From: Zygnema cylindricum
Taxonomy: Eukaryota > Streptophyta > Zygnematophyceae > Zygnematales > Zygnemataceae
Reading direction: 5' to 3'
Assembly: GCA_037447655.1 (NCBI GenBank)
Contig: JBBHKE010002860.1
Coordinates: 1-18,840, forward strand
DNA length: 18,840 nt
A program made the position numbers and the translations under genes. Below the pieces are notes generated by a model. The model was not told the origin of the DNA, did not search any database, and was given only the letters and a program-made list of their open reading frames with translations. Position 1 is the stretch's first letter; the number at the start of each line of letters is the position of its first letter. Shown here piece after piece: positions 1 to 8,880 of this stretch.

Positions 1-216
1 AACTCTTTACGGCATACATAGGTACAGTTTTATAACGTACAAGTACAATATTACATTGAAACGGATACCGGGCATATTTTTTCAACAGCGAAACAAATAC
101 CGCGCAAGTATTTATTACGGCCGAGATTGCTTTTTGAGTAGAATCCAACGGCTCACATCATCGCCGAAATCCGGGAATGGTCACTTTGGCATTTAGTGAT
201 GTCGCATGACCTAGCG

Positions 217-224
217 CCACGTGG
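217..224. promoter_or_regulatory. G-box-like palindrome CCACGTGG
   Basis: The sequence is a perfect 8-bp palindrome containing CACGTG, the core bound by plant bZIP and bHLH factors and also by animal bHLH factors. It lies about 240 bp upstream of a TATA-like element on the plus strand. The motif is seen directly; a regulatory role is inferred, because CACGTG also occurs by chance. Confidence 0.3.
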
Positions 225-263
225 AGAGATAACATCCGGTTGCGGGAATTCCAAAAAATGTAC

Positions 264-290
264 GGACGTGTGAAAAATAGACACGCGTCC
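264..290. repeat. Imperfect inverted repeat (stem with 2-nt bulge)
   Basis: GGACGTGT (264-271) faces ACACGCGTCC (281-290) across a 9-nt A-rich loop. The arms pair fully if two bases (CG) bulge from the right arm. It may be a protein-binding dyad or a small hairpin. No gene is adjacent that would make it a terminator. Confidence 0.45.
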
Positions 291-303
291 GCTTAATGGC
301 CTT

Positions 304-363
304 GTCGTACAAAGGTCGTACAAAAAGTACATCGGCAGTAGTACTTTTATGTACTGTACAGTA
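304..363. promoter_or_regulatory. GTAC-core cluster with nested direct, inverted and palindromic repeats
   Basis: Six GTAC tetramers lie within 53 bp (starting at 307, 318, 327, 341, 351 and 356), against about 0.2 expected by chance. They sit in a direct repeat GTCGTACAAA (304-313 and 315-324), an inverted repeat AAAAGTAC/GTACTTTT (323-330 and 341-348, 10-nt loop) and a 12-bp palindrome TACTGTACAGTA (352-363). Further GTAC cores occur at 22, 37, 43 and 260. In plants GTAC is the core recognised by SBP-box (SPL) proteins, including the copper-response regulators. The cluster lies about 100 bp upstream of a TATAAAA, a plausible promoter position. The motif density is observed; the factor is inferred. 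Confidence 0.4.
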
Positions 364-438
364 TTCCAATTGGTTCTTACAGTTAGTAGATAGGGGTTGT
401 GAGAGGGATCTAAGACTTGGAAAAATCTGGTAGATGGT

Positions 439-467
439 CTTCTCTCTCTTTGAGAGGTTGTATAAAA
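439..467 (+). promoter_or_regulatory. Candidate core promoter: CT-rich tract and TATAAAA reading towards the satellite
   Basis: A pyrimidine tract (about 438-451, TCTTCTCTCTCTTT) is followed by TATAAAA at 461-467 on the plus strand. In plant promoters CT-rich patches and a TATA box commonly accompany each other, although the Y-patch usually lies downstream of the TATA box rather than upstream as here. Transcription would start near 490-500 and enter the array about 190 bp later. No coding exon is visible downstream, so if active it would make a non-coding satellite transcript. The call rests on motifs only. Confidence 0.25.
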
Positions 468-703
468 TTGGCATTTTTGCTAGCTTATAACTTATCGCTT
501 GGTTGGGCGTTTTCAGAGATTTCTTTTTCTACAAACTCAGGAGAGTCCACGCTGCACAGAATTCCAGTCAGATTGCTTGATTTTCTGTTGGGGTAGCAGT
601 GGTTGCCATTTAAAGTGGGTTAGTTAATATCTATCTAGATGCTTCCTGTATTTTGTAGTCTTATGGAAGACACATAAATTCATAAATTAGGTAACAATTC
701 CTA

Positions 704-1460
704 TTAGCGCTAACAATTCTTGTTAACGCTAATAGTTTGTGTAAGTTAGGTAACAATTCCTGTGAGCGTTACAGTTTATGTAATTTAGGTAACAATTCTT
801 GTTAGGGCTAAGAGTTTGTGTAAGTTAGGTAACAATTCCTGTTAGCGCTAACAGTTTGTGTAAATTGGGTAACAATTCCTATTAGCGCTAACAGTTTGTG
901 TAAATAAGGTAACAATTCCAGTTAGGGCTAACAATTTGTGTAATTTAGATAACAATTCTTCTTAGCGCTAACATTTTTCTGTAAGTTAGGTAACAATTCT
1001 TGTTAGCGATAATAGTTTGTGTAAGTTAGGTAACAATTCTTATTAGCGCTAACAGTTTGTGTCATTTAGATAACAATTCTTGTTAGCGCTAACAGTTTGT
1101 GTAAGTAAGGTAACAATTCATGTTAGCGCTAATAGTTTGTGTAATTTTGAAAACAATTCTTGTTAGCGCAAACAGTTTGTGTAGTTTAGATAACAATTCT
1201 TGTTAGCGATATCAATTCTTGTTAACGCTAATATTTTGTGTAAGTTAGGTAACAATTCATGTTAGCGTTACAGTTTATGTACTTTAGGTAACAAATTTTG
1301 TTAGCGCTAAGAGTTTGTGTATGTTAGGTAACAATTCCTGTTAGCGCTAACAGTTTGTGTAAATTGGGTAACAATTCCTATAAGCGCTAACAGTTTGTGT
1401 AAGTTAGGTAACAATTCCAGTTAGCGATAACAGTTTGTGTAAATAAAGTAACAATTCTTG
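704..1460. repeat. Left-edge segmental repeat, 499-bp offset, two copies
   Basis: About 704-960 and 1203-1460 share an ordered set of unusual monomers: AATTCTTGTTAACGCTAATA, then a GCGTTACAGTTTATGTA monomer (766 and 1265), a CTAAGAG monomer, a TAAATTGGGTAAC linker (861 and 1360) and an AATTCCAGTTAG monomer. Both fixed markers give an offset of 499 bp. The copies carry many private differences, so this duplication is older than the one at 4870-8880. Confidence 0.75.
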
Positions 1461-1839
1461 TTACAACTAACAGTTTGTGTAATTTATATAACAATTCATG
1501 TTAGCGATTCTTGTTTGTGTAAGTTAGGTAACAGTTCCTGTTAACGCTAACAGTGTGTGTAAGTTAGGTAACAATTTTTGTTAGCGCTAACAGTTTGTAT
1601 AAGTTAGGTTACAATTCCAGTTAGCGCTAACAATTTTTGTAAGTTAGGTAACAATTTTTATTAGCGCTAACAGTTTGAGTAAGTTAGGTAACAATTCACG
1701 TTAGAGCTTACAGTTTGTGTAATTTAGATAAAAAAAATTGTTAGCGCTAACAGTTTGTGTAAGTTAGGTAACAATTCATGTTAGCGCTAACAGTTTGTGT
1801 AAGTAAGGTAACAATTCCTGTAAGCGCTAACAGTTTGTG

Positions 1840-2530
1840 TAAGTAAGGTAACAATTCTTGTTATGGCTAACAGTTTGTGTAAGTTAGGTATCAATTCCTG
1901 TTAGCGGTAACAGTTTGTGTAAGTAAGGTCACAATTCATGTTAGCCTTAACAGTTTGTGTAATTAAGGTAATAATTCTTATTAGGGCTAACAGTTTGTGT
2001 AATTTGAAAACAATTCTCGTAAGCACTATCAGTTTGTGTAAGTTAGGTTAATAGTTTGTGTAATAAGATAACAATACCTGTTAGCGCTAACAGTTTGTGT
2101 AAGTAAGGTAACACCTCCTGTTAGCACAAACAGTTTGTGTAAGTTAGGTTACAATTCTTGTTAGCGTTAGAGTTTATGTAATTTAGGTAACAATTCTTGT
2201 TAGCGCTAACAGTTTGTGTAAATAAGGTAAAAATACGTGTTAGCGCTAAGAGTTTGTGTAGGTTAGGTATCAATTCCTCTTAGCGGTAACAGTTTATGTA
2301 ACTAAGGTAACAATTCATGTTAGCGCTAATAGTTTGTGTAAGTATGGTAACAATTCTTGTTAGAGCTAACAATTTGTGTAATTCAGATAACAATTCTCGT
2401 TAGCGCTATCAGTTTGTGTAAGTTAGGTTAATAGTTTGTGTAATTAGATAACAATTTCTGTTAGCGCTAACAGTTTGTGTAAGTAAGGTAACAATTCCTG
2501 TTAGCGCTAACAGTTTGTGTAAGTTAGGTT
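1840..2530. repeat. Diverged copies of the HOR variant cassette (380-bp offset)
   Basis: Two diverged copies of an ordered variant cassette are visible. Its markers are a linker GGTATCAATTC followed by a GCGGTAAC monomer (near 1888 and 2267), then an AATTCATGTTAG monomer, an AATTCTCGT monomer whose palindrome ends CTATCAG, and then the short GGTTAATAG monomer (about 2041 and 2421). The same cassette recurs near 2700-2930, 4075-4310, 8960-9165 and 10040-10180 and, lacking the GGTATC monomer, inside each HOR unit from 4870 on. It is therefore ancestral to the amplified block. Confidence 0.65.
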
Positions 2531-3988
2531 AAAATTGTTGTTAGCGCTAATAGTTTGTGTAAGTAAAAAAACAATTTTTGTTAGCGCTAACAATTTGTGT
2601 AAGTTAGGAAACAATTCTTGTTAGCGCTAACAGTTTGTGTAAGTTAGATAACAATTTTTGTTAACGTTAGAGTTTATGTAATTTAGGAAACAATTCTTGT
2701 TAGGGCTAAGAGTTTGTGTAAGTTAGGTAACAATTCCTGTTAGCGCTAAGAGTTTGTGTAAGTTAGGTATCTATTCCTGTTAGCGGTAACAGTTTTTGTA
2801 AGTAAGGTAACAATTCATGTTAGCGCTAACAGTTTGTGTAAGTAAGGAAACAATTCTTGTTAGAGCTAAAGTTTGTGTAATTCAGATAACAATTCTCGTT
2901 AGCACTATCACTTTGTGTAATTAGATAACAATTCCTGTAAGCGCAAAGAGTTTGTGTAAGTTAGGTAACTATTGTTGTTAGCGCTAATAGTTTGTGTAAG
3001 TTAGGTAACAATTGTTGTTAGCGCTAACAATTTGTGTAAGGTAGGTAACAATTCTTGTTAGCGCTAACAGTTTGTGTAAGTTAGGTAACAATTCCTGTTA
3101 GCCCTAACAGTTTGTGTAATTTAGATAACAATTCCTGTTAGTGATAACAATTCTTGTTTGCGCTAGAAGTTTGTGTAAGATAGGTAACAATTTCTGTTAT
3201 CGCTGATAGTTTGTGTAAGTAAGGTAACAAATACTGTTAGCGCTTACAGTTTTCTGTAAAACAGAAAACAATTCTTGTAAGCGCTGATTGTTTGTGTAAG
3301 TTAGGTAACAATTTCTGTTAGCGTTAACAGTTTGTGTAATTTGGATAAAAAATTTTGTTAGTGATAACAATTCTTGTTAGCGATAACAATTCTTGTTAGC
3401 GCTAATAGTTTTTGTAAGTTAGGTAACAATTCCTGTTACCGGTAACAGTTTCAGTAAATTAGGTAACAATTTTTACTAGCGCTAACAGTTTGTGTAAGTA
3501 AGGTAACAATTCCTGTTAGCGCTAACAGTTTGTGTAAGTTAGGTAACAATTCCTGTTAGCGTTAAAGTTTATGTAATTAATACAACTCTTGTTAGCGCTA
3601 ACAGTTTGTGTAAGTTAAGAAACAATTCCTGTTAGCGCTAACAGTTTGTGTAAGTTACGTAACAATTATTGTTAGCGTTAGAGTTTATATAATTTAGGTA
3701 ACAATTCTTGTTAGCGCTAAGAGTTTGTGTAAGTTAGGTAACAATTCATGTTAGCGCTAATAGTTTGTGTAATTTAGACAACAATTCTTGTTAGATCTTA
3801 CAGTTTGTGTAAGTTAGGTAACAATTCCTGTTAGCGCTAACAGTTTGTGTAAGTAAGGTAACAATTCCTGTTAGCGCTAACAGTTTGTGTAAGTTAGGTA
3901 ACAATTCCTGTTATCGTTAAAGTTTATGTAATAAATAAACTTTTGTAAGCGCTGACAGTTTGTGTAAGTTAGGAAACAATTCCTGTTA
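2531..3988. repeat. Diverged satellite monomers without clear recent HOR
   Basis: The 40-bp monomers continue with scattered substitutions. The section holds a further cassette copy (about 2690-2930) in which the short GGTTAATAG monomer has been lost, a double half-unit run at about 3357-3400, and one symmetric palindrome variant CTGTTACCGGTAACAG at 3433-3448. The 3500-3950 part repeats a three-monomer string (GCGCTAACAG, GCGCTAACAG, GCGTTAAAGTTTATG) that reappears at the end of every HOR unit downstream. I see no gene or non-satellite insertion. Confidence 0.7.
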
Positions 3989-4869
3989 GCGCTAACGCTA
4001 ACAATTTGTGTAAGTTACGTAAAATTATTGTTAACGTTAAAGTTTATGTAATTTAGGTAACAATTCTTGTTAGGGCTAAGAGTTTGTGTAAGTTAGATAA
4101 CAATTCCTGTTAGCGCTAAGAGTTTGTGTAAGTTAGGTATCAATTCTTGTTAGCGGTAACAGTTTGTGTAAGAAAGGTAAAAATTCATGTTAGCGCTAAC
4201 AGTTTGTGTAAGTAAGGTAACAATTCTTGTAAGAGCTAAATGTTTGTGTAATTGAGATAACAATTCTCGTTAGCGGTATCAGTTTGTGTAAGTTAGGTTA
4301 ATAGTTTGTGTAATTAGATAACAATTCCTGTTAGCGCTAAGAGTTTGTGTAAGTTAGGTAACAATTTTTGTTAGCGCTAATAGTTTGTTTAAGTTAGGTA
4401 ACAATTGTTGTTAGCGCTAACGGTTTGTGTAAGTTAGGTAACAATTCCTGTTAGCCCTAATAGTTTGTGTAATTTAGATAACAATTCCTGTTAGCGATAA
4501 CAAATTCTTGATAGCGCTAGTAAATTGTGTAAGATAGGTAACAATTGTTGTTAGCGCTTTTAGTTTGTGTAAGTTAGGTCACAATTTCTGTTAGCGCTAA
4601 TAGTTTGTGTAAGTTAGGTAACAATTGTTGTTAGCACTAACAGTTTGTGTAAGTAAGGTAACAAATACTTTTAGCGCTTATAGTTTGTGTAAATAAGGTA
4701 ACAATTCCTGTTAGCGCTAACAGTTTGTGTAAGTTAGGTAACAATTCCTGTTAGCGCTAACAGTTTGTGTAAGTTAGGTAACAATTCCTGTTAGCGTTAA
4801 AGTTTATGTAATTAATAGAACTCTTGTTAGCGCTGACAGTTTGTATAAGTTAGGAAACAATTCCTGTTA
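3989..4869. repeat. HOR unit B0 (founder-like B copy, 881 bp)
   Basis: This is the most diverged copy of the B unit. It shares with B1 and B2 an AGAGCTAAATG monomer, GCGGTATCAG, a GCTAACGG monomer, AACAAATTCTTGATAGCGC and ACAAATACTTTTAGCGC, in the same order. It starts at a variant of the doubled palindrome (GCGCTAACGCTAAC at 3989) and keeps one extra monomer with the GGTATCAATTC linker and GCGGTAAC (about 4136-4175) that B1 and B2 lack, which explains 881 against 842 bp. It has ancestral states GTTAGGTAAC (about 4612) and GTTAGCGC (about 4751) where B1 and B2 share derived ones. Confidence 0.85.
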
Positions 4870-4885
4870 GCGCTAGCGCTAACAG
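4864..4885. repeat. Doubled palindrome, 22 bp, at HOR boundary
   Basis: The core GCGCTAGCGC, flanked by CTGTTA on the left and TAACAG on the right, makes a perfect 22-bp palindrome: the normal 16-bp dyad with six bases repeated. Identical copies are at 5665-5686, 6507-6528, 8150-8171 and 8875-8896, a one-base variant at 7308-7329, and a related form at 3983-4004. Apart from this series I did not see it elsewhere in the array. Its spacing (801, 842, 801, 842, 725) defines the HOR. Confidence 0.9.
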
Positions 4886-5670
4886 TTTGTGTAAGTTAGG
4901 TAACAATTATTGTTAATGTTAGAGTTTATGTAATTTAGGTAACAATTCTTGTTAGGGCTAAGAGTTTGTGTAAGTTAGGTAACAATTCTTGTTAGCGCTA
5001 AGAGTTTGTGTAAGTAAGGTAACAATTCATGTTAGCGCTAACAGTTTGTGTAAGTAAGGTAACAATTCTTGTTAGAGCTAACAGTTTGTGTAATTGAGAT
5101 AACAATTCTCGTTAGCGCTATCAATTTGTGTAAGTTAGGTTAATAGTTTGTGTAATTAGATAACAATTCCTATTAGCGCTAAGAGTTTGTGTAAGTAAGG
5201 TAACAATTTTTGTTAGCGCTAAAAGTTTGTGTAAGTTAAGTAACAATTGTTGTTAGCGCTAACAGTTTGTGTAAGTTAGGTAACAATTTTTGTTAGCGCT
5301 AACAGTTTGTGTAAGTTAGGTTACAATTCCTGTTAGCCCTAATAGTTTGTGTAATTTAGATAACAATTCCTGTTAGCGATAACAATTCTTGTTAGCGCTA
5401 GTAAATTGTGTAAGATAGGTAACAATTGTTGTTACCGCTATCAGTTTGTGTAAGTTAGGTCACAATTTCTGTTAGCGCTTATAGTTTGTGTAAATTAGGT
5501 AACAATTCCTGTTAGCGCTAACAGTTTGTGTAAGTTAGGTAACAATTCCTGTTAGCGCTAACAGTTTGTGTAAGTTAGGTAACAATTCCTGTTAGCGTTA
5601 AAGTTTATGTAATTAATAGAACTCTTGTTAGCGCTGACAGTTTGTATAAGTTAGGAAACAATTCCTGTTA
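4870..5670. repeat. HOR unit A1 (801 bp)
   Basis: The unit begins at the centre of a doubled palindrome (4864-4885). Type A is recognised by an AGAGCTAACAG monomer, CTATCAATTTG, a GCTAAAAG monomer, TTACCGCTATCAG and GCGCTTATAG, where type B has other bases. A1 differs from A2 at only a few positions by eye: it has GCGCTAACAG and AAGGTAAC where A2 and A3 share GCGGTAACAG and AAAGTAAC. It forms the pair B0-A1. Confidence 0.9.
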
Positions 5671-6512
5671 GCGCTAGCGCTAACAGTTTGTGTAAGTTAG
5701 GTAACAATTATTGTTAATGTTAGAGTTTATGTAATTTAGGTAACAATTCTTGTTAGGGCTAAGAGTTTGTGTAAGTTAGGTAACAATTCCTGTTAGCGCT
5801 AAGAGTTTGTGTAAGTAAGGTAAAAATTCATGTTAGCGCTAACAGTTTGTGTAAGTAAGGTAACAATTCTTGTTAGAGCTAAATGTTTGTGTAATTGAGA
5901 TAACAATTCTCGTTAGCGGTATCAGTTTGTGTAAGTTAGGTTAATAGTTTGTGTAATTAGATAACAATTCCTGTTAGCGCTAAGAGTTTGTGTAAGTTAG
6001 GTAACAATTTTTGTTAGCGCTAATAGTTTGTGTAAGTTAGGTAACAATTGTTGTTAGCGCTAACGGTTTGTGTAAGTTAGGTAACAATTCCTGTTAGCCC
6101 TAATAGTTTGTGTAATTTAGATAACAATTCCTGTTAGCGATAACAAATTCTTGATAGCGCTAGTAAATTGTGTAAGATAGGTAACAATTGTTGTTAGCGC
6201 TTTTAGTTTGTGTAAGTTAGGTCACAATTTCTGTTAGCGCTAATAGTTTGTGTAAGTTATGTAACAATTGTTGTTAGCACTAACAGTTTGTGTAAGTAAG
6301 GTAACAAATACTTTTAGCGCTTATAGTTTGTGTAAATTAGGTAACAATTCCTGTTAGCGCTAACAGTTTGTGTAAGTTAGGTAACAATTCCTGTTAACGC
6401 TAACAGTTTGTGTAAGTTAGGTAACAATTCCTGTTAGCGTTAAAGTTTATGTAATTAATAGAACTCTTGTTAGCGCTGACAGTTTGTATAAGTTAGGAAA
6501 CAATTCCTGTTA
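5671..6512. repeat. HOR unit B1 (842 bp)
   Basis: The unit begins at a doubled palindrome (5665-5686) and follows the type B monomer order. It shares with B2, but not B0, the derived GTAAGTTATGTAAC (near 6256) and CTGTTAACGCTAACAG (near 6391). These shared changes show that B1 and B2 descend from one recent copy. With A2 it forms the 1643-bp dimer. Confidence 0.9.
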
Positions 6513-7313
6513 GCGCTAGCGCTAACAGTTTGTGTAAGTTAGGTAACAATTATTGTTAATGTTAGAGTTTATGTAATTTAGGTAACAATTCTTGTTAGGG
6601 CTAAGAGTTTGTGTAAGTTAGGTAACAATTCTTGTTAGCGCTAAGAGTTTGTGTAAGTAAGGTAACAATTCATGTTAGCGGTAACAGTTTGTGTAAGTAA
6701 AGTAACAATTCTTGTTAGAGCTAACAGTTTGTGTAATTGAGATAACAATTCTCGTTAGCGCTATCAATTTGTGTAAGTTAGGTTAATAGTTTGTGTAATT
6801 AGATAACAATTCCTATTAGCGCTAAGAGTTTGTGTAAGTAAGGTAACAATTTTTGTTAGCGCTAAAAGTTTGTGTAAGTTAAGTAACAATTGTTGTTAGC
6901 GCTAACAGTTTGTGTAAGTTAGGTAACAATTTTTGTTAGCGCTAACAGTTTGTGTAAGTTAGGTTACAATTCCTGTTAGCCCTAATAGTTTGTGTAATTT
7001 AGATAACAATTCCTGTTAGCGATAACAATTCTTGTTAGCGCTAGTAAATTGTGTAAGATAGGTAACAATTGTTGTTACCGCTATCAGTTTGTGTAAGTTA
7101 GGTCACAATTTCTGTTAGCGCTTATAGTTTGTGTAAATTAGGTAACAATTACTGTTAGCGCTAACAGTTTGTGTAAGTTAGGTAACAATTCCTGTTAGCG
7201 CTAACAGTTTGTGTAAGTTAGGTAACAATTCCTGTTAGCGTTAAAGTTTATGTAATTAATAGAACTCTTGTTAGCGCTGACAGTTTGTATAAGTTAGGAA
7301 ACAATTCCTGTTA
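6513..7313. repeat. HOR unit A2 (801 bp)
   Basis: The unit begins at a doubled palindrome (6507-6528). It has the same length as A1 and nearly the same sequence, with the derived GCGGTAACAG (about 6677) and AAAGTAAC (about 6699) that A3 also carries. A private ATTACTG occurs near 7148 where A1 has ATTCCTG. Confidence 0.9.
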
Positions 7314-8155
7314 GCGCTGGCGCTAACAGTTTGTGTAAGTTAGGTAACAATTATTGTTAATGTTAGAGTTTATGTAATTTAGGTAACAATTCTTGTTAGG
7401 GCTAAGAGTTTGTGTAAGTTAGGTAACAATTCCTGTTAGCGCTAAGAGTTTGTGTAAGTAAGGTAAAAATTCATGTTAGCGCTAACAGTTTGTGTAAGTA
7501 AGGTAACAATTCTTGTTAGAGCTAAATGTTTGTGTAATTGAGATAACAATTCTCGTTAGCGGTATCAGTTTGTGTAAGTTAGGTTAATAGTTTGTGTAAT
7601 TAGATAACAATTCTTGTTAGCGCTAAGAGTTTGTGTAAGTTACGTAACAATTTTTGTTAGCGCTAATAGTTTGTGTAAGTTAGGTAACAATTGTTGTTAG
7701 CGCTAACGGTTTGTGTAAGTTAGGTAACAATTCCTGTTAGCCCTAATAGTTTGTGTAATTTAGATAACAATTCCTGTTAGCGATAACAAATTCTTGATAG
7801 CGCTAGTAAATTGTGTAAGATAGGTAACAATTGTTGTTAGCGCTTTTAGTTTGTGTAAGTTAGGTCACAATTTCTGTTAGCGCTAATAGTTTGTGTAAGT
7901 TATGTAACAATTGTTGTTAGCACTAACAGTTTGTGTAAGTAAAGTAACAAATACTTTTAGCGCTTATAGTTTGTGTAAATAAGGTAACAATTCCTGTTAG
8001 CGCTAACAGTTTGTGTAAGTTAGGTAACAATTCCTGTTAACGCTAACAGTTTGTGTAAGTTAGGTAACAATTCCTGTTAGCGTTAAAGTTTATGTAATTA
8101 ATAGAACTCTTGTTAGCGCTGACAGTTTGTATAAGTTAGGAAACAATTCCTGTTA
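7314..8155. repeat. HOR unit B2 (842 bp)
   Basis: The copy is near-identical to B1 and has exactly the same length. Its starting doubled palindrome carries one central change (GCGCTGGCGC at 7314, palindrome span 7308-7329). It has private changes such as TTACGTAAC (about 7641) and AAAGTAACAAATAC (about 7941). It forms a dimer with A3. Confidence 0.9.
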
Positions 8156-8880
8156 GCGCTAGCGCTAACAGTTTGTGTAAGTTAGGTAACAATTATTGTT
8201 AATGTTAGAGTTTATGTAATTTAGGTAACAATTCTTGTTAGGGCTAAGAGTTTGTGTAAGTTAGGTAACAATTCTTGTTAGCGCTAAGAGTTTGTGTAAG
8301 TAAGGTAACAATTAATGTTAGCGGTAACAGTTTGTGTAAGTAAAGTAACAATTCTTGTTAGAGCTAACAGTTTGTGTAATTGAGATAACAATTCTCGTTA
8401 GCGCTATCAATTTGTGTAAGTTAGGTTAATAGTTTGTGTAATTAGATAACAATTCCTATTAGCGCTAAGAGTTTGTGTAAGTAAGGTAACAATTTTTGTT
8501 AACGCTAAAAGTTTGTGTAAGTTAAGTAACAATTGTTGTTAGCGCTAACAGTTTGTGTAAGTTAGGTAACAATTTTTGTTAGCGCTAACAGTTTGTGTAA
8601 GTTAGGTTACAATTCCTGTTAGCCCTAATAGTTTGTGTAATTTAGATAACAATTCCTGTTAGCGATAACAATTCTTGTTAGCGCTAGTAAATTGTGTAAG
8701 ATAGGTAACAATTGTTGTTACCGCTATCAGTTTGTGTAAGTTAGGTCACAATTTCTGTTAGCGCTAATAGTTTGTGTAAGTTAGGTAACAATTGTTGTTA
8801 GCGCTAACAGTTTATGTAATTTAGGTAACAATTCTTGTTAGCGCTGACAGTTTGTGTAAGTTAGGAAAGAATTCCTGTTA
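8156..8880. repeat. HOR unit A3, truncated at its right end (725 bp)
   Basis: The unit begins at a doubled palindrome (8150-8171) and follows A2 closely, including GCGGTAACAG and AAAGTAAC, up to about 8760. There the A-type GCGCTTATAG monomer is replaced by GCGCTAATAG and a different series of monomers, ending at the next doubled palindrome (8875-8896). The switch marks the right edge of the recent amplification. Confidence 0.85.

Larger units (their letters stand above)
1..682. other. Non-satellite flank, intergenic and promoter-like
   Basis: This is the only part of the window outside the satellite. It has no open frame with convincing coding character. The longest, 87 codons on the minus strand at 211-474, runs across inverted repeats and promoter-like motifs, resembles no family I know, and is rejected as a gene. 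Visible elements are a plant-intergenic-type string ATCCAACGGCTCACATC (143-159), a CCACGTGG palindrome (217-224), an imperfect stem (264-290), a dense GTAC cluster (307-359), a CT-rich tract and a TATAAAA (461-467). From 480 to 682 I see no gene, RNA or repeat, only AT-rich sequence that ends in a small direct repeat (TAAATT twice, 676-688) at the junction with the array. Plant origin is inferred from these motifs and is uncertain. Confidence 0.75.

Noticed and set aside
264-290. Rho-independent terminator
   Set aside because: The stem has a bulge and no T-run follows it, no gene ends nearby, and the window looks eukaryotic.
211-474. 87-codon open frame on the minus strand
   Set aside because: It resembles no family I know, crosses an inverted repeat, the GTAC cluster and a G-box, and is short enough to occur by chance in 680 bp. 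There is no supporting splice or ribosome context.
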